Source: Methanoregula sp. (GTDB lineage: Archaea > Halobacteriota > Methanomicrobia > Methanomicrobiales > Methanospirillaceae). Taken from it: DNA of 64,000 bases. The stretch lies in NCBI RefSeq assembly GCF_028712425.1, contig NZ_JAQTQD010000008.1, forward strand, positions 1 to 64,000, in the 5' to 3' direction. The notes under the pieces are model-generated. The model searched no databases and was not told the DNA's origin. It saw only the letters and a list, made by a program, of their open reading frames with translations. How positions within the stretch are numbered: the first letter of the stretch is position 1; the number at the start of each line of letters is the position of its first letter. A program made the translations under genes and the position numbers. Positions 25,333-34,802 of this stretch are shown here, in pieces.

Positions 25333-25944
25333 TTAAAGTTCGATAAGGATCTTCTGGTTATTTTCCCTGAAGTGAAGAGTAAATACCCGGATCTGCCGGC
25401 TCCTGTCCTGCACGATGCACTCGTAATCGCCATGCATGAGGCGGAACCCGGCGCTCCCGGTACCGTCCGTGAAATCACTCCCCAGGACCCTGCCGTCTTT
25501 CCGGATAGAGAGGCGGACTCCCTGCTGCGGCTCATGGTTTTTCATAAGGACCACCGTGAGCCTGCCCACGCCTTCACTCTTCACCCCGATCTCGGGGATC
25601 GCCTTGCTGAGGCCCTGCCTGAGACGGGTTGCATCGAAGACCCGGCAGCCCATGACAAGCGCTTCGGCAATATCCGGCTTCACCTCGTACAGCGTGAACT
25701 GGTCCATCCGTGTCACCAGGATCACGGCCTTGTCCCCGAAGAGGTCCCCATTCTCGTCAGAGAAGATCGCACCCTCCGGTTCCCCGCGGACAAACGCGAG
25801 GCAGCCGATGGCCCCGTCACCGCGGGCAACGGCAAGCCCGAAAAATCCGCTACCTTCGGCCATAGGGAAGATTCCGGGGAGAGGGGACATCCCCCGCTCC
25901 CGCGCTTCCAGGAGAATGGTATCGATCATCTGCCGGACTTTCAT
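25333..25944 (-). CDS. Hypothetical protein with PATAN-like N-terminus and beta-sandwich end
   Basis: Of 203 residues, the first ~130 have a pattern like that of the 21086 protein: strand GFFGLAVARGDGAIGCLAFVRG, then GDKAVIL and helices. The last ~70 (LTVVLMKNHEPQQGVRLSIRKDG then DGTGSAGFRLMHGDYECIV) look like a carboxypeptidase-regulatory-like beta-sandwich. No signal peptide is present, so the beta-sandwich is cytoplasmic. It lies next to the V4R gene in the signalling neighbourhood. Function unknown. Confidence 0.55.
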   Translation of the reverse strand: MKVRQMIDTILLEARERGMSPLPGIFPMAEGSGFFGLAVARGDGAIGCLAFVRGEPEGAIFSDENGDLFGDKAVILVTRMDQFTLYEVKPDIAEALVMGCRVFDATRLRQGLSKAIPEIGVKSEGVGRLTVVLMKNHEPQQGVRLSIRKDGRVLGSDFTDGTGSAGFRLMHGDYECIVQDRSRQIRVFTLHFRENNQKILIEL

Positions 25945-26062
25945 GCACGTTCACCTGCCGGCAGAGGAGATGCCCCGGGTATTCTGGCATCTATCACCGG
26001 TTCTTTTGTACGGTTAGGCGACCCGGGCAGATATAGGTACCCGGCCTCATCGCTATGCATAA

Positions 26063-27289
26063 GTGGTCAAAAAAACGATGGTACACCGGATTATGGAGTT
26101 CTTCCTGCCGATGGTGGTCTCGGCTGTCGCCGTCCTCGCCACTTTGATCTATGCATCCCTGCTTGACATCCGAGACCGTCGCGTGCCGTTCATCACCTGG
26201 CTTCCCATGCTTGCGATCGGCGTTGCCTGTACGGCTGCGCTCCTCTGGCAGAAAACCGCTAACGCGAGCCTTCTTGCAGGCTACCTTGCCCTTGTTACAA
26301 GCTTTCTGTACGCAGACTACCTCGACAACCGGGGACGCACGGACTCACGCGGCCTGGCAGGCTATTATGCAAATGAGAAGATCTTCTGGTATTTTGTTCC
26401 GGTCCTTGTGCTCCCGGCCCTCTCCTGGTTCGTTCTCACACCGTCCGTTTCGTTCCTGATCCTGCCCTGGTACGCGATGTTCGCCGGGGTCCTCGGGTAT
26501 GTAACCTGGATGGAATATAAGGGATGGCCCAGGCCCCGCCGGAAGGGAAAGAGAGGACAGGTGCCCCGCGGGCCGGACATGAGCGAGATGCTCGGCCGCT
26601 GGTATTTCGTTCTTATCATCCTCATCTTTGCCATTGTTTCGGCTATGATGATCGTTGGCCCGGGCGGCTGGGGGTCGTCAGCCATCGCCCTGCTGCTCAT
26701 CACCGTCTTTGCCGGGGTTTTCTATATCTTTGGCCGGATGCACCTCTTTGGCGGCGCTGATGCCTGGGCGCTCATCTTCATCGCATTCTGTGTTCCGCTT
26801 TTCCCGTTCACCCCGATTCTCGGCAGCTCACCGCTCGGCTTCCTTGCCTTCTCGGTACTGATCAATGCCCTCATCCTGAACCTCGCTGCACCCGTAGGCA
26901 TCTTCCTTATCAATGTTCTGCGGGGCAACCGGGCTCCCCTCATGTACCTCTTCTTCGGGTTCCCGGTAAAGGGCGACGAGATCCAGAAGGAGTGGGGCTT
27001 TGTCATGGAGGATTTCGAGGAGAAGGACGGGAAGGTCAACCGTAAGTTCATCGGGTTCTTCGATGCCGTGAAACGGATGTACAAAGGAGAAGGCCGGGTC
27101 TACACAAAGGACCTCCGCGAGCACCCGCAGGAATTTACACACGAACTTGCCATCTATAAGAAGGCCGGGACGGTCTGGATCTCCTATGCTGTCCCGTTCA
27201 TCATCCCCATCGCGGCAGGGTTTGTCACTGCAGTCATCTTCGGCGACTTCCTCTATGCCCTGATGAGAATACTCACCGGAGGAATCTGA
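26063..27289 (+). CDS. A24-family prepilin/archaellin peptidase
   Basis: This membrane protein of about 408 residues carries the two aspartate sites of archaeal A24 peptidases: [11 protein letters not shown] near residue 35 and FGGADAWAL near residue 232 (GGAD, the usual archaeal form). Around ten hydrophobic segments are visible. A C-terminal soluble segment (about 300-370, including [14 protein letters not shown]) belongs to an A24 C-terminal domain and precedes a last helix pair. It would cut class III signal peptides of pilins or archaellins, the substrates of the pilus machine at 15.6-19.9 kb. ATG codons at 26078 and 26093 are alternative starts. hisI follows after one base. Confidence 0.85.
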   Translation: MVKKTMVHRIMEFFLPMVVSAVAVLATLIYASLLDIRDRRVPFITWLPMLAIGVACTAALLWQKTANASLLAGYLALVTSFLYADYLDNRGRTDSRGLAGYYANEKIFWYFVPVLVLPALSWFVLTPSVSFLILPWYAMFAGVLGYVTWMEYKGWPRPRRKGKRGQVPRGPDMSEMLGRWYFVLIILIFAIVSAMMIVGPGGWGSSAIALLLITVFAGVFYIFGRMHLFGGADAWALIFIAFCVPLFPFTPILGSSPLGFLAFSVLINALILNLAAPVGIFLINVLRGNRAPLMYLFFGFPVKGDEIQKEWGFVMEDFEEKDGKVNRKFIGFFDAVKRMYKGEGRVYTKDLREHPQEFTHELAIYKKAGTVWISYAVPFIIPIAAGFVTAVIFGDFLYALMRILTGGI

Positions 27290-27290
27290 T

Positions 27291-27659
27291 ATGCTTTCCC
27301 TGAAATTTACCGACGGGCTGATCCCGGTCATCGTGCAGGATGCACAGAGCCGCGACGTCCTGATGATGGCCTATGCAAACGATGAGGCAGTCCGCCTCAC
27401 GCAGGAGACCGGCTTTGCGCACTATTACAGCAGGAGCCGCAAGAAACTCTGGAAGAAGGGCGAAGAGAGCGGCCACTTCCAGAAAGTGCTCCGCATCCTT
27501 GCCGACTGCGACGAGGACTGCCTCATCTACGAGGTGGAACAGACCGGCGCTGCCTGCCACACGGGATACCGTACCTGCTTCTACCGTACGCTTGACGGGA
27601 ATGTTGTCGGGACAAAGGTCTTCGACCCCGAAAAAGTCTACAAAAAGCCCGGGCACTGA
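27291..27659 (+). CDS. hisI: Phosphoribosyl-AMP cyclohydrolase
   Basis: HisI opens the purine ring of phosphoribosyl-AMP in histidine synthesis. The 122-residue protein shows the family blocks [42 protein letters not shown] (Mg- and Zn-binding Asp/Cys) and [11 protein letters not shown]. It is the monofunctional form, without HisE. It is co-directional with the peptidase gene with one base between, though the functions are unrelated. Confidence 0.94.
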   Translation: MLSLKFTDGLIPVIVQDAQSRDVLMMAYANDEAVRLTQETGFAHYYSRSRKKLWKKGEESGHFQKVLRILADCDEDCLIYEVEQTGAACHTGYRTCFYRTLDGNVVGTKVFDPEKVYKKPGH

Positions 27660-27683
27660 CCTCCCTGCCCGCCATCATCTCAC

Positions 27684-27694
27684 ATTATTTTTTT
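27684..27694 (+). terminator. T-rich terminator after hisI
   Basis: An ATTATTTTTTT run lies about 25 bases after the hisI stop, consistent with an archaeal poly-T terminator. Confidence 0.45.
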
Positions 27695-27753
27695 GGCACA
27701 CGGGCAGCTATCCGGCACAATGCTCATAAGTTCCGGGCACAGAAACGAAATCT

Positions 27754-27945
27754 GTGACCCGGCGCCATCACCAGGATGTCTCCCGCTTCGGAAAGATTGT
27801 TACCGCAGCCACTATCCTGCTTGCCGTCCTGCTGGTGGTTGTCTTTACCGTCCCGTTTTTTGAGGACTGGATCTACCTGAAATTTTTCTTAATCTGCGGT
27901 CTCGCCTTAGCCAATCTCGGGATACTGTACCTGATCAGGTGCTGA
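27754..27945 (+). CDS. Small two-helix membrane protein
   Basis: This 63-residue frame starts at GTG 27754 and predicts two membrane helices: ATILLAVLLVVVFTVPFF at about 19-36 and YLKFFLICGLALANLGILYL at about 41-60, with a basic N-terminus (TRRHHQD). It has no recognised family. The strong hydrophobic pattern and a separate location after the hisI terminator support it, but there is no clear ribosome-binding site. The 176 bases after it hold no gene I can support. Confidence 0.45.
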   Translation: MTRRHHQDVSRFGKIVTAATILLAVLLVVVFTVPFFEDWIYLKFFLICGLALANLGILYLIRC

Positions 27946-28121
27946 GGAAAGCATGATCCGGTGCCCCGGATTATCACAATGCACACGAAGGGGAGCGATA
28001 CCTGCAATGCGTGAATACACTTCTCCCGGGACACCGTACCGCAGGCACAGCAGAACAGCGGCTCGTCCTGCACCCGGCACAATCCGGATGTGCGAAAAAA
28101 AGATTCAGGAATGAAATTCCC

Positions 28122-28784
28122 TTACATGGAATCTGCCGAGTCGTAGACCTGGCATAAGTAGCGGGACATCAGGAGCGTTAAGGGTGCCATGAGCAGGAAC
28201 TCGAGGATCAGGCCCAGGTACGGGCTGATGATGAAGTTGAGGCACTCGATAACGCCGAAAAAGATCAGTTCGACAACCGTGATGACAATCATTGCAATGA
28301 TGTAGCTGGCCCACCCGATCTTGCCGATGGTACCGAGAATGGCGCTGAAGTTGAACGCCTCGCCCATGCTGCCGGTCCGTGCGAACCGGATGATCCCGAT
28401 CGTTGCAAGGAGCCCGGTGATGATGGCCACGACCAGGAGCACAACGATGCCGATGAGTACGCCGCCGATGATCTCCATCAGTGCCGCAGGGTTCATGACG
28501 TAGGCTGAAACGCCGGCCCCGATCACGAAGAAGGCGATGAGAATGCAGGGGATTGCCCAGATGATGCTGATGATGGCGTACTTGATACCATCGACGATCA
28601 GGGTACCCCACCCATCAACATCGGGTGCCGGCTTCTCGCCGCGGAATACCTTCAGGCAGTATCCCAGCAGGGGGATCGTTAAGAGGAGCGTTGCGATCAG
28701 GAACAGCAGGTACTGTTTCCACTTGCCGACAATGGCGTTCTTTGCATAAGCAAAGGAGTCGCCGAGCATGTTTGCGTAATCCAT
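28122..28784 (-). CDS. DUF4013 membrane protein
   Basis: This 220-residue protein has the DUF4013 pattern: an N-terminal SFAYAKNAIVGKWKQYLLFL, a helix ending in a LLGYCLKVFRGE turn, then four further long hydrophobic segments rich in Ile, Gly and Val. The family is common in methanogens and halophiles and its role is unknown. The gene stands alone, divergent from the lipoprotein gene at 29027. Confidence 0.75.
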   Translation of the reverse strand: MDYANMLGDSFAYAKNAIVGKWKQYLLFLIATLLLTIPLLGYCLKVFRGEKPAPDVDGWGTLIVDGIKYAIISIIWAIPCILIAFFVIGAGVSAYVMNPAALMEIIGGVLIGIVVLLVVAIITGLLATIGIIRFARTGSMGEAFNFSAILGTIGKIGWASYIIAMIVITVVELIFFGVIECLNFIISPYLGLILEFLLMAPLTLLMSRYLCQVYDSADSM

Positions 28785-29026
28785 TGTTGTGTTTCACCTG
28801 TTACCGTATGACCGGTTCCCACTATATTCGGCGAACAAATATTAAAGCATGCGGGAAAGCCCGTTTTGAAAACGCATTTGTTAAAATGCGTTTTGGTCGG
28901 ATTCCCCGCGTTTCTGCGGATTGCGCTGGATGCGCGAACAACGGATCCCCCACACCATGTGCGATCAACGGAAGCGCTGCACGGAAAGGATCAGGCTTAA
29001 CACGGTCCCGGCATTACCATAGATCC

Positions 29027-29827
29027 ATGCGAAAACCCGTTACCGGCAGCGCTGGCCTGTCGTGTGTCCTGTTCCTGGCCCTGCTCCTCCTGTCAGCAGG
29101 CTGCATATCCGGATCCAGTGACGGAGGGAGACCTGTCATAGCAGCAACTGCTGTCCCGGATGTCACTGTACCAGAAACCGTGCTGGTGACGCCTCCCGCA
29201 CCCACGCTGCCACCAGCGGAAACGGCCGCGGTTGTCACATCCGGCCCGGAGGCTGCCCGTACCCCTGCAGCAACGCAGACATGGGTTGTCCCGACCTATG
29301 GCGCAACCGGCGATCCACGGATAATTATCCTGCAATTCCAGAAGGAATACTTCAATGCAGACCTTCCCGACTGCGGCATGGAGAAGTTCTTCCCTGAAGC
29401 TGCCGGTAATCCCGCGTACGGTATTTCCGGCCGCCACGGTACACTCGTTGCCTACTCGGAAGAAGAGATCTTCAGGTTCATTGGGACAAATGCCGTGACA
29501 AACGTTACTACGGTCGAGGCCGGGCGGAAGATCACCGATTACATCGAACCGGCAACGCTGGGGGGGCCTGCCTGTTCCGGGACGGTATCCACCCCGACAT
29601 GGAACTTCGTCCTGATCAATGCCACCATCATGGGAAGAAACGCCCTCCCGGCAGAATACGCGATCGGATTCAATGTGCGGTCAAAAGGTGTTGTCGTTGC
29701 GCAGATCCGGGCAGACCGTAGTCTCACGCTTGACACCCCGGCAATCTTCGCACTCTATGTCCCGCTGAAAACCGCCGAGATGGAACGATTCGACTCTGTC
29801 GAGATGGTTTTTGTACGGAAACCTTAA
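29027..29827 (+). CDS. Secreted lipoprotein of unknown function
   Basis: Starting at ATG 29027, the 266-residue product has a signal peptide with a lipobox (SAGC at about residues 23-26), a Pro/Thr-rich stalk (about 30-85), then a globular extracellular domain (about 95-260) containing CGMEKFFPEAAG and CSGTVSTPTWNFV. The frame is open far upstream but only this start gives a signal peptide. It is probably lipid-anchored to the outer membrane face. The 240 bases before it are the divergent promoter region shared with the DUF4013 gene. Confidence 0.7.
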   Translation: MRKPVTGSAGLSCVLFLALLLLSAGCISGSSDGGRPVIAATAVPDVTVPETVLVTPPAPTLPPAETAAVVTSGPEAARTPAATQTWVVPTYGATGDPRIIILQFQKEYFNADLPDCGMEKFFPEAAGNPAYGISGRHGTLVAYSEEEIFRFIGTNAVTNVTTVEAGRKITDYIEPATLGGPACSGTVSTPTWNFVLINATIMGRNALPAEYAIGFNVRSKGVVVAQIRADRSLTLDTPAIFALYVPLKTAEMERFDSVEMVFVRKP

Positions 29828-29979
29828 AGCGGGGTCTCAAGAAAGCGGAGTCTCTCCGCAGGGGAGAATTTCCGTACTGGCAAGAGAAAAACAGATACGT
29901 TCGTCAAGATCGAATACGCAAGAAAAAAAAAGTGAGGGCGGTGACGCCCTGCCGGAAGATCGTGTAGTTTCGGGCTGGA

Positions 29980-30537
29980 TTACCCGAGGATTGCACCCGG
30001 CTCAATGGTCCAGGCAACGTGATAATCCGGTTCTGCGCCGATTGTGCCATCGGGCCCGGACTTCTCGAAGAAGTACACGTCCAGCACCGCACCCTTGGAG
30101 AGGACACCAAGGTCCTGGTTTGTCAGCCGGTCGATATAATCGCGGGCGGCTTCCGTATCCCCGGGAGTGATCCATGCCGTGCGGGCGCCGCTTCCCTTGT
30201 GCGAGACATTGATCCCGCCATAGGAGTTCCCGTTTGCGTCCGTCAGCTTCGAGAACCAGACAAACATCACCGGTTCCGTCCCGGTATTTTTGGCAGCCAC
30301 ATAGATCGTCACGGTCCGGCCGGTCTCGTTCTCTGCTTTTGCATCAAGTTCGATGCTGTGGATGAAGGCGTTAATCGTCTTGTTCCCGGACCCGAGGGTA
30401 ACGTTTCCCGACATGGGGAGGACTTTTTCTCCAGCAGGTGTGCCGGTTGCAGCGGGGAGAGCCGCCGGGGCTGAACAGCCGGCGGCAATCAGCATACCCG
30501 CGATGACAAACATAAATGCGAGTGTCTTCAGTGTCAT
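29980..30537 (-). CDS. Secreted lipoprotein, DUF4352-like
   Basis: ATG 30537 gives a 185-residue protein with a signal peptide and lipobox (AAGC near residue 21), a short Ala/Pro/Thr linker, and an Ig-like beta-sandwich (about 60-180: VTIYVAAKNTGTEPVMFVWF, LTDANGNSYG, GVLDVYFFEKSG). This looks like the DUF4352/telokin-like fold seen in many archaeal and Gram-positive lipoproteins. Its start overlaps by four bases the stop of a small upstream frame. Confidence 0.65.
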   Translation of the reverse strand: MTLKTLAFMFVIAGMLIAAGCSAPAALPAATGTPAGEKVLPMSGNVTLGSGNKTINAFIHSIELDAKAENETGRTVTIYVAAKNTGTEPVMFVWFSKLTDANGNSYGGINVSHKGSGARTAWITPGDTEAARDYIDRLTNQDLGVLSKGAVLDVYFFEKSGPDGTIGAEPDYHVAWTIEPGAILG

Positions 30538-30728
30538 AGCTTCCCAACTTCCTTTGTTGCGGCTGGAATGTTTCTCTGCAAAGTTGAAAAATGCACCCAT
30601 CTTTTCAGGTCGTCCAGAGAACTCCCGCGATAAGGGCCCTCGCAGTATTCGCGTTTTACTCTCTGCACGGTGATTCCATCATGAAAAGAGTATGAAAGAA
30701 TTTTCACTTCCTGCTCATCTTCCGACAA
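30534..30728 (-). CDS. Possible 64-residue protein between two operon genes
   Basis: A frame from ATG 30728 fits exactly between the membrane protein ending at 30737 and the lipoprotein starting at 30537, with an ATGA overlap with the latter. The product is charged and has no membrane helix or Cys pattern. The only ribosome-binding-like sequence (GGAAG) is unusually close to the start. It may be a real coupled gene or a leader; I do not recognise it. Confidence 0.4.
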   Translation of the reverse strand: MSEDEQEVKILSYSFHDGITVQRVKREYCEGPYRGSSLDDLKRWVHFSTLQRNIPAATKEVGKL

Positions 30729-30736
30729 AAGTCGTA

Positions 30737-31333
30737 TTATTTCTTCGGTAACTCCGTCGGCACCGGAAGCACACTGAGCAGCCCAAAGTAGACGGCGGAG
30801 ATAAAAAGCACATCAAGCCAGAGCGATGCCATCATGAAGACAATGTAAACGGGTGAATGGACCGTATAGACTATCTCCCCAAACCCGGATCCTGATACGA
30901 TCAGGTCGATCAGGTTCCCTGAACCGGGAAACCGTGAGCCGAAGAACGGAAGCGGTCGGTCCGGCCTCACACCGTCCAGGATAGTAAAATAGGTCATGAA
31001 ATTTCCGATGAACGCAAGAAGAGAGAGGGAAAGCCAGTTGTCCCCTTGTATGCCCGGTTTTTTAAACCAGCAGTATGGGGTGACAACTGCCAGAGTTACG
31101 AGGAGGAACATGATGGAAAAGACGGTCAGGGTCCCGGCAAGGACTCCGGCACCGGACAGCATTCCACTGACTGAAAGCCCGCAGGTGATGATCAGGACAA
31201 TGACTGCAACAAGGACCGGAAGGTACACCGACACCGGGTCTGCCAGTTTTCTCATGCCCCTCAGCGCCAGCCACGGTCCCGCAATGGCAAAGGCAACAAA
31301 GAGCGCGATGAGGAGGAGCGAGATTGGATCCAT
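30737..31333 (-). CDS. Six-helix membrane protein of unknown function
   Basis: About 198 residues from ATG 31333 (MDPISLLL; an earlier ATG is at 31339). Hydrophobic segments are visible at about 1-25, 38-60, 66-92, 104-120, 145-165 and 170-190, with a loop of Gly, Pro and Arg (VRPDRPLPFFGSRFPG) between the fourth and fifth. There are no charged residues in the helices that suggest transport. An AT-rich promoter and a 15-base palindrome lie just upstream. Confidence 0.6.
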   Translation of the reverse strand: MDPISLLLIALFVAFAIAGPWLALRGMRKLADPVSVYLPVLVAVIVLIITCGLSVSGMLSGAGVLAGTLTVFSIMFLLVTLAVVTPYCWFKKPGIQGDNWLSLSLLAFIGNFMTYFTILDGVRPDRPLPFFGSRFPGSGNLIDLIVSGSGFGEIVYTVHSPVYIVFMMASLWLDVLFISAVYFGLLSVLPVPTELPKK

Positions 31334-31373
31334 AAACATAAAGAAAATATAAATTTAAAGTTAATAAAAACAA

Positions 31374-31388
31374 TTGGTTTCAAACCAA
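31374..31388. promoter_or_regulatory. Palindrome upstream of membrane-protein operon
   Basis: Seven-base arms TTGGTTT and AAACCAA flank one C. It sits about 40 bases before the gene at 31333 and just upstream of an AT-rich TATA-like region (31340-31365), the place expected for an activator site. Confidence 0.4.
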
Positions 31389-31419
31389 CAGGCCAACACG
31401 ACAACTATTTTGGAAGAGA

Positions 31420-33045
31420 TCATTTCTCCGCAAAAGTACGGAGCGTCTCCCCCAGCCACGGGAGGAAGTCCTTCTTCCGTGACATCACGCCATCGAGGTG
31501 GACCGGCAGGGGCCTTCCAAAGATCGCGGTGAGCAGATCAGGATCCCCCGCACCATAACAGTCACTCGCGTTGTCCATGACGCTCGTGAAGAGGGCAAAG
31601 ACAATGTCGGCCCCGCTCTTCTCCTGCAGTGCCAGGAGCTCTTTTTGGATCTCCTCCGCCCGCACCGTGTTCCATGAGAACGACGGCACCATCACCTGCG
31701 ATATGATCACCTTCTGGCCGGAGAGGTCGAACACCTTGGTATCCCGCGAGAGGATTGTGGCAAGGGACACTCCCGAAAGGTCCATCCCCTGCTCCAGCAG
31801 TTCGATACCCAGTGCGCCCGGGTCTTCGCTGGAAACCTTCGCGAGGTATTCCACTGCATCGCGGTCGGTCGCTGTAGTGGTGGACATGCGCAGCCCGAGC
31901 GTGTCAGAGAGGACACCACAGAGGAGAATTCCTGCCACGGCTTTTGTCGGGGGGCGGCCGGAGTCGCGGAACTTCATTGCGATGATCGTTGAGGTCGAAC
32001 CAACGGGATCGTTGAGGAACCGGATCGGCTTTAATGTCGTGATTGTCCCGAGCCGGTGGTGGTCGATGATCTCAATGATCTCCGCTTCCCCGATCCCTTC
32101 CACGGCCTGCGATGCCTCGTTGTGGTCAAGAAGGATAACGGGCTTCCGCACATCGTCAAGCAGGGTTGTCCGGGTCAGGACACCGGCGAGCGTCCCCTCT
32201 TTGGCGACAACACAGGCAGCCCGGAATTTCGAGGATGAGACCACCTTCCGCGCCCGTGCGAGCGTGTCATCGAACCTGAGGACCGGCACCTCAGTCTCCA
32301 TCACCTCACGGGCCGGCAGCGTGAGGTTGATCATCTTGCCGACACCGAATGCGTCGAGGTCAGTGGAAAGGACAGAGACACTGCGTTTCTTTGCCTCGGA
32401 GAGGACGCGGTCGCCCACGGGAGCGCCTTCAGCAATGATCAGGCACGCAATACCTGCCGAGATGAAGGCCAGCTGGGCAGGCTCATCATCGCCCACCACC
32501 GCGATATCGTTTTTCGTCATCTTCGCGAGGGTGACGTGCAGGGCGTCGATTGCAATGTAGACCCGTCCTTCAAGGATCTTCCTCGCCGCCACACGGATCT
32601 CTGCGCTTAAGATCCGGGCAAGCGTTTCCACGGGAATGGGCGTGACGGTCAGTTCCGAGATATGGATCTTCCGCAGGTAGGCACCGGCAAGGGCGTGTTC
32701 GCCGATCATCCCGACCGGCCTTCCCGCCTTGTCCGTGATAACAACATTGCGGATCCCTTCCTTTGCCATCAGGGCTGCAACGTCAATGGTCGGGACGTCC
32801 TCGTGAAGCGAGAAGACCGGCTTGTAGGTGATATCGGAGAGCCTTGGCTCGACCGACTCGACAAGGACGGGTCCTGCGACACCGAAACGCCGGAGCATCC
32901 ACCGCGATTCCGGGTCGAATTCCCCGCACCGGGCCGGGATGGCACGGCCGGGAAAATCGCGGTTTAAAAACTCCGCGTAGCCGATGACACTTGCTATGCT
33001 GTCCGAATCAGGCTTCTGGTGGCCGAATATGCAGATAGGGGTCAT
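31420..33045 (-). CDS. CBS/DRTGG-containing manganese-dependent inorganic pyrophosphatase
   Basis: This family II (DHH) pyrophosphatase has 541 residues. The catalytic motifs are FGHQKPDSDSI at the start, DHNEASQA, EIIDHHRLG (DHH) near 345 and the DHHA2 domain at the C-terminus with SRKKDFLPWL. Between the two halves of the DHH region lie a CBS pair and a DRTGG domain (about 60-300), which let adenine nucleotides regulate activity. ATG 33045 gives the family N-terminus; the frame is open to 33225. Confidence 0.9.
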   Translation of the reverse strand: MTPICIFGHQKPDSDSIASVIGYAEFLNRDFPGRAIPARCGEFDPESRWMLRRFGVAGPVLVESVEPRLSDITYKPVFSLHEDVPTIDVAALMAKEGIRNVVITDKAGRPVGMIGEHALAGAYLRKIHISELTVTPIPVETLARILSAEIRVAARKILEGRVYIAIDALHVTLAKMTKNDIAVVGDDEPAQLAFISAGIACLIIAEGAPVGDRVLSEAKKRSVSVLSTDLDAFGVGKMINLTLPAREVMETEVPVLRFDDTLARARKVVSSSKFRAACVVAKEGTLAGVLTRTTLLDDVRKPVILLDHNEASQAVEGIGEAEIIEIIDHHRLGTITTLKPIRFLNDPVGSTSTIIAMKFRDSGRPPTKAVAGILLCGVLSDTLGLRMSTTTATDRDAVEYLAKVSSEDPGALGIELLEQGMDLSGVSLATILSRDTKVFDLSGQKVIISQVMVPSFSWNTVRAEEIQKELLALQEKSGADIVFALFTSVMDNASDCYGAGDPDLLTAIFGRPLPVHLDGVMSRKKDFLPWLGETLRTFAEK

Positions 33046-33184
33046 GGATGATGCACCCCCGGCGGGCCGGGATTTCAGGCAGTAATGGGCGCTCCCGGGT
33101 CTTAAGGTACGGGGCGGGTTGCGAAAGGGACCCGTGGTACTGGAAAAAAAGAGGATATATACCGGCCGCCGTTCCCGGCACTCC

Positions 33185-34675
33185 TTACTCCCTATTCCTG
33201 ACCAGGACCTTTTCCTCGGCAGCATAGTCCGGGTGGACCTCTTCTTTTACCGCAATGGAGAGGACGAGGATGACAATCCCGAGAATCAGGGAGAGCATGA
33301 AGGCAATGTCAAAACCGACGGAGAGTACCTCCATCTTGATGGTGGCGGGCGCTTCCATGGTGATCTCATGCCTCTTCGCGATCAGGATGATACCGAGGAT
33401 CAGGAGCGCATTGTAGGTCGCAATGCCGATACACATCGGGCCGGTCCGCTCAAGGCTTGTCAGGCTTGAGAGCATCCCCGCCTTTGACTTGGAGACCGAC
33501 ATCATGATCATCGTGGTGATCGGGCTGACGATCAGACCGAGCCCGAACCCGATCAGGGCAAGGGCGATAATAACAAAGCCCGTGGGTGTGTACGTCCGCA
33601 GCATCGTCATCAGGAGATACCCGAGGACGAGGGGAAGGCTTGCAAGGATGCAGAGCCGGCGCGCGCCCACGCGGTTGTAGCTCACGCCTGCAATAAGGCC
33701 CGCCACCATCATCGCAAAGGAGAGGGCTGTCATGATCAGCCCGGCTGTGGAGGTGTCGTAGCTGCGGACATACTTCAGGTAGAATGGCAGGAGGTAGTTG
33801 ATCCCGGAGAGGCTGAAGAAGACAAGGATGAGGATCAGGTTCGCGATCACAAAATTCCTCTTTTTAAAGAGCCGAATGTCGAGGACCGGGTCTTGTGCAG
33901 AGAGCTCGTTTTTCACAAACCATCCCAGCGAGACTGCCATCAAAACGGCCATGCCAAGGATGACCGGTGATGTCCAGCCGAAGACAGGACCTTCTGAGAC
34001 AACGAAGACCAGCGAAGCAAGCGCGATGAAGGCGAGCACGGACCCCAGCCGGTCGAACCCTCCCTCGTGCTGCACCGGGCAGCTTGCGGGGATCACTTTT
34101 GCCCCAAGGAGGATCGCGACAATGCCGACCGGGATGTTGATGAAGAAGATCCAGTGCCACGAAAGGTATTGCGTGAGGAGGCCGCCAATGGTGGGGCCAA
34201 GCGCCGTGCCGAGCGCTGCAATCATCATGATGATACTCATCGCTTTCCCTTTCTGGTCAGCTGAGACAAACGTAGAGATCATCGCAGCGGCAACCGACAT
34301 GAGCATCGCGGCACCCACGGCCTGGAACATCCGCGACGCGATGAGCGAGGGGAAACCGGCAATGAACTCGGGCAGGAAACCGCAGAAGAACGAGCCGATG
34401 GTGAAGATGACAAACCCGGAGAGGAAGAGCCGTTTGTACCCGAGCGTGTCGGAGACTTTCCCGAAGACGAGCACGCAGCCGACCAGGACGAGGAGGTAGG
34501 AGGTTGCAACCCACGAGACGGTGCTGGTCGAGACATTGAACGATTCGGAGAGTGTCGGGAGCGCAATGTTGACGATCGTGCCGTCAAGGCTTGTCATGAA
34601 CATGGCAAGCGAGATGGAGAAGACAAGGAGGGCAAAACCCTGTTTCTTCGCGGTGCCGGTGACCGGATTATCCAT
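33185..34675 (-). CDS. MFS drug-export transporter, DHA2 (EmrB/QacA) type
   Basis: The 496-residue protein has 14 hydrophobic segments and the DHA2 motifs: LDGTIVNIALP after the first helix (motif D1), the GKVSDTLGYKRLFL loop (motif A) between helices 2 and 3, and ALGTALGPTIGGLL (motif C) in helix 5. Such exporters expel organic cations or antimicrobials with proton exchange. No TetR-like regulator is adjacent. It is divergent from the 34803 gene. Confidence 0.92.
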   Translation of the reverse strand: MDNPVTGTAKKQGFALLVFSISLAMFMTSLDGTIVNIALPTLSESFNVSTSTVSWVATSYLLVLVGCVLVFGKVSDTLGYKRLFLSGFVIFTIGSFFCGFLPEFIAGFPSLIASRMFQAVGAAMLMSVAAAMISTFVSADQKGKAMSIIMMIAALGTALGPTIGGLLTQYLSWHWIFFINIPVGIVAILLGAKVIPASCPVQHEGGFDRLGSVLAFIALASLVFVVSEGPVFGWTSPVILGMAVLMAVSLGWFVKNELSAQDPVLDIRLFKKRNFVIANLILILVFFSLSGINYLLPFYLKYVRSYDTSTAGLIMTALSFAMMVAGLIAGVSYNRVGARRLCILASLPLVLGYLLMTMLRTYTPTGFVIIALALIGFGLGLIVSPITTMIMMSVSKSKAGMLSSLTSLERTGPMCIGIATYNALLILGIILIAKRHEITMEAPATIKMEVLSVGFDIAFMLSLILGIVILVLSIAVKEEVHPDYAAEEKVLVRNRE

Positions 34676-34802
34676 TTGTTGGAGTTGTCGGTGCTGCTAC
34701 ATGAGGGTTGCGGAACCGTTGCCGGAGTGCAGAAAAAAAGAGCGGGTGGCTTTCGGAACTGTTCCGGAGCGTTTATCATATCTGCAACACACCGTTTCCG
34801 GC

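Noticed and set aside
27873-28082. A 69-codon Cys-rich minus-strand frame
   Set aside because: It overlaps the 63-residue membrane-protein frame, has no ribosome-binding site and its cysteines do not form paired knuckles.
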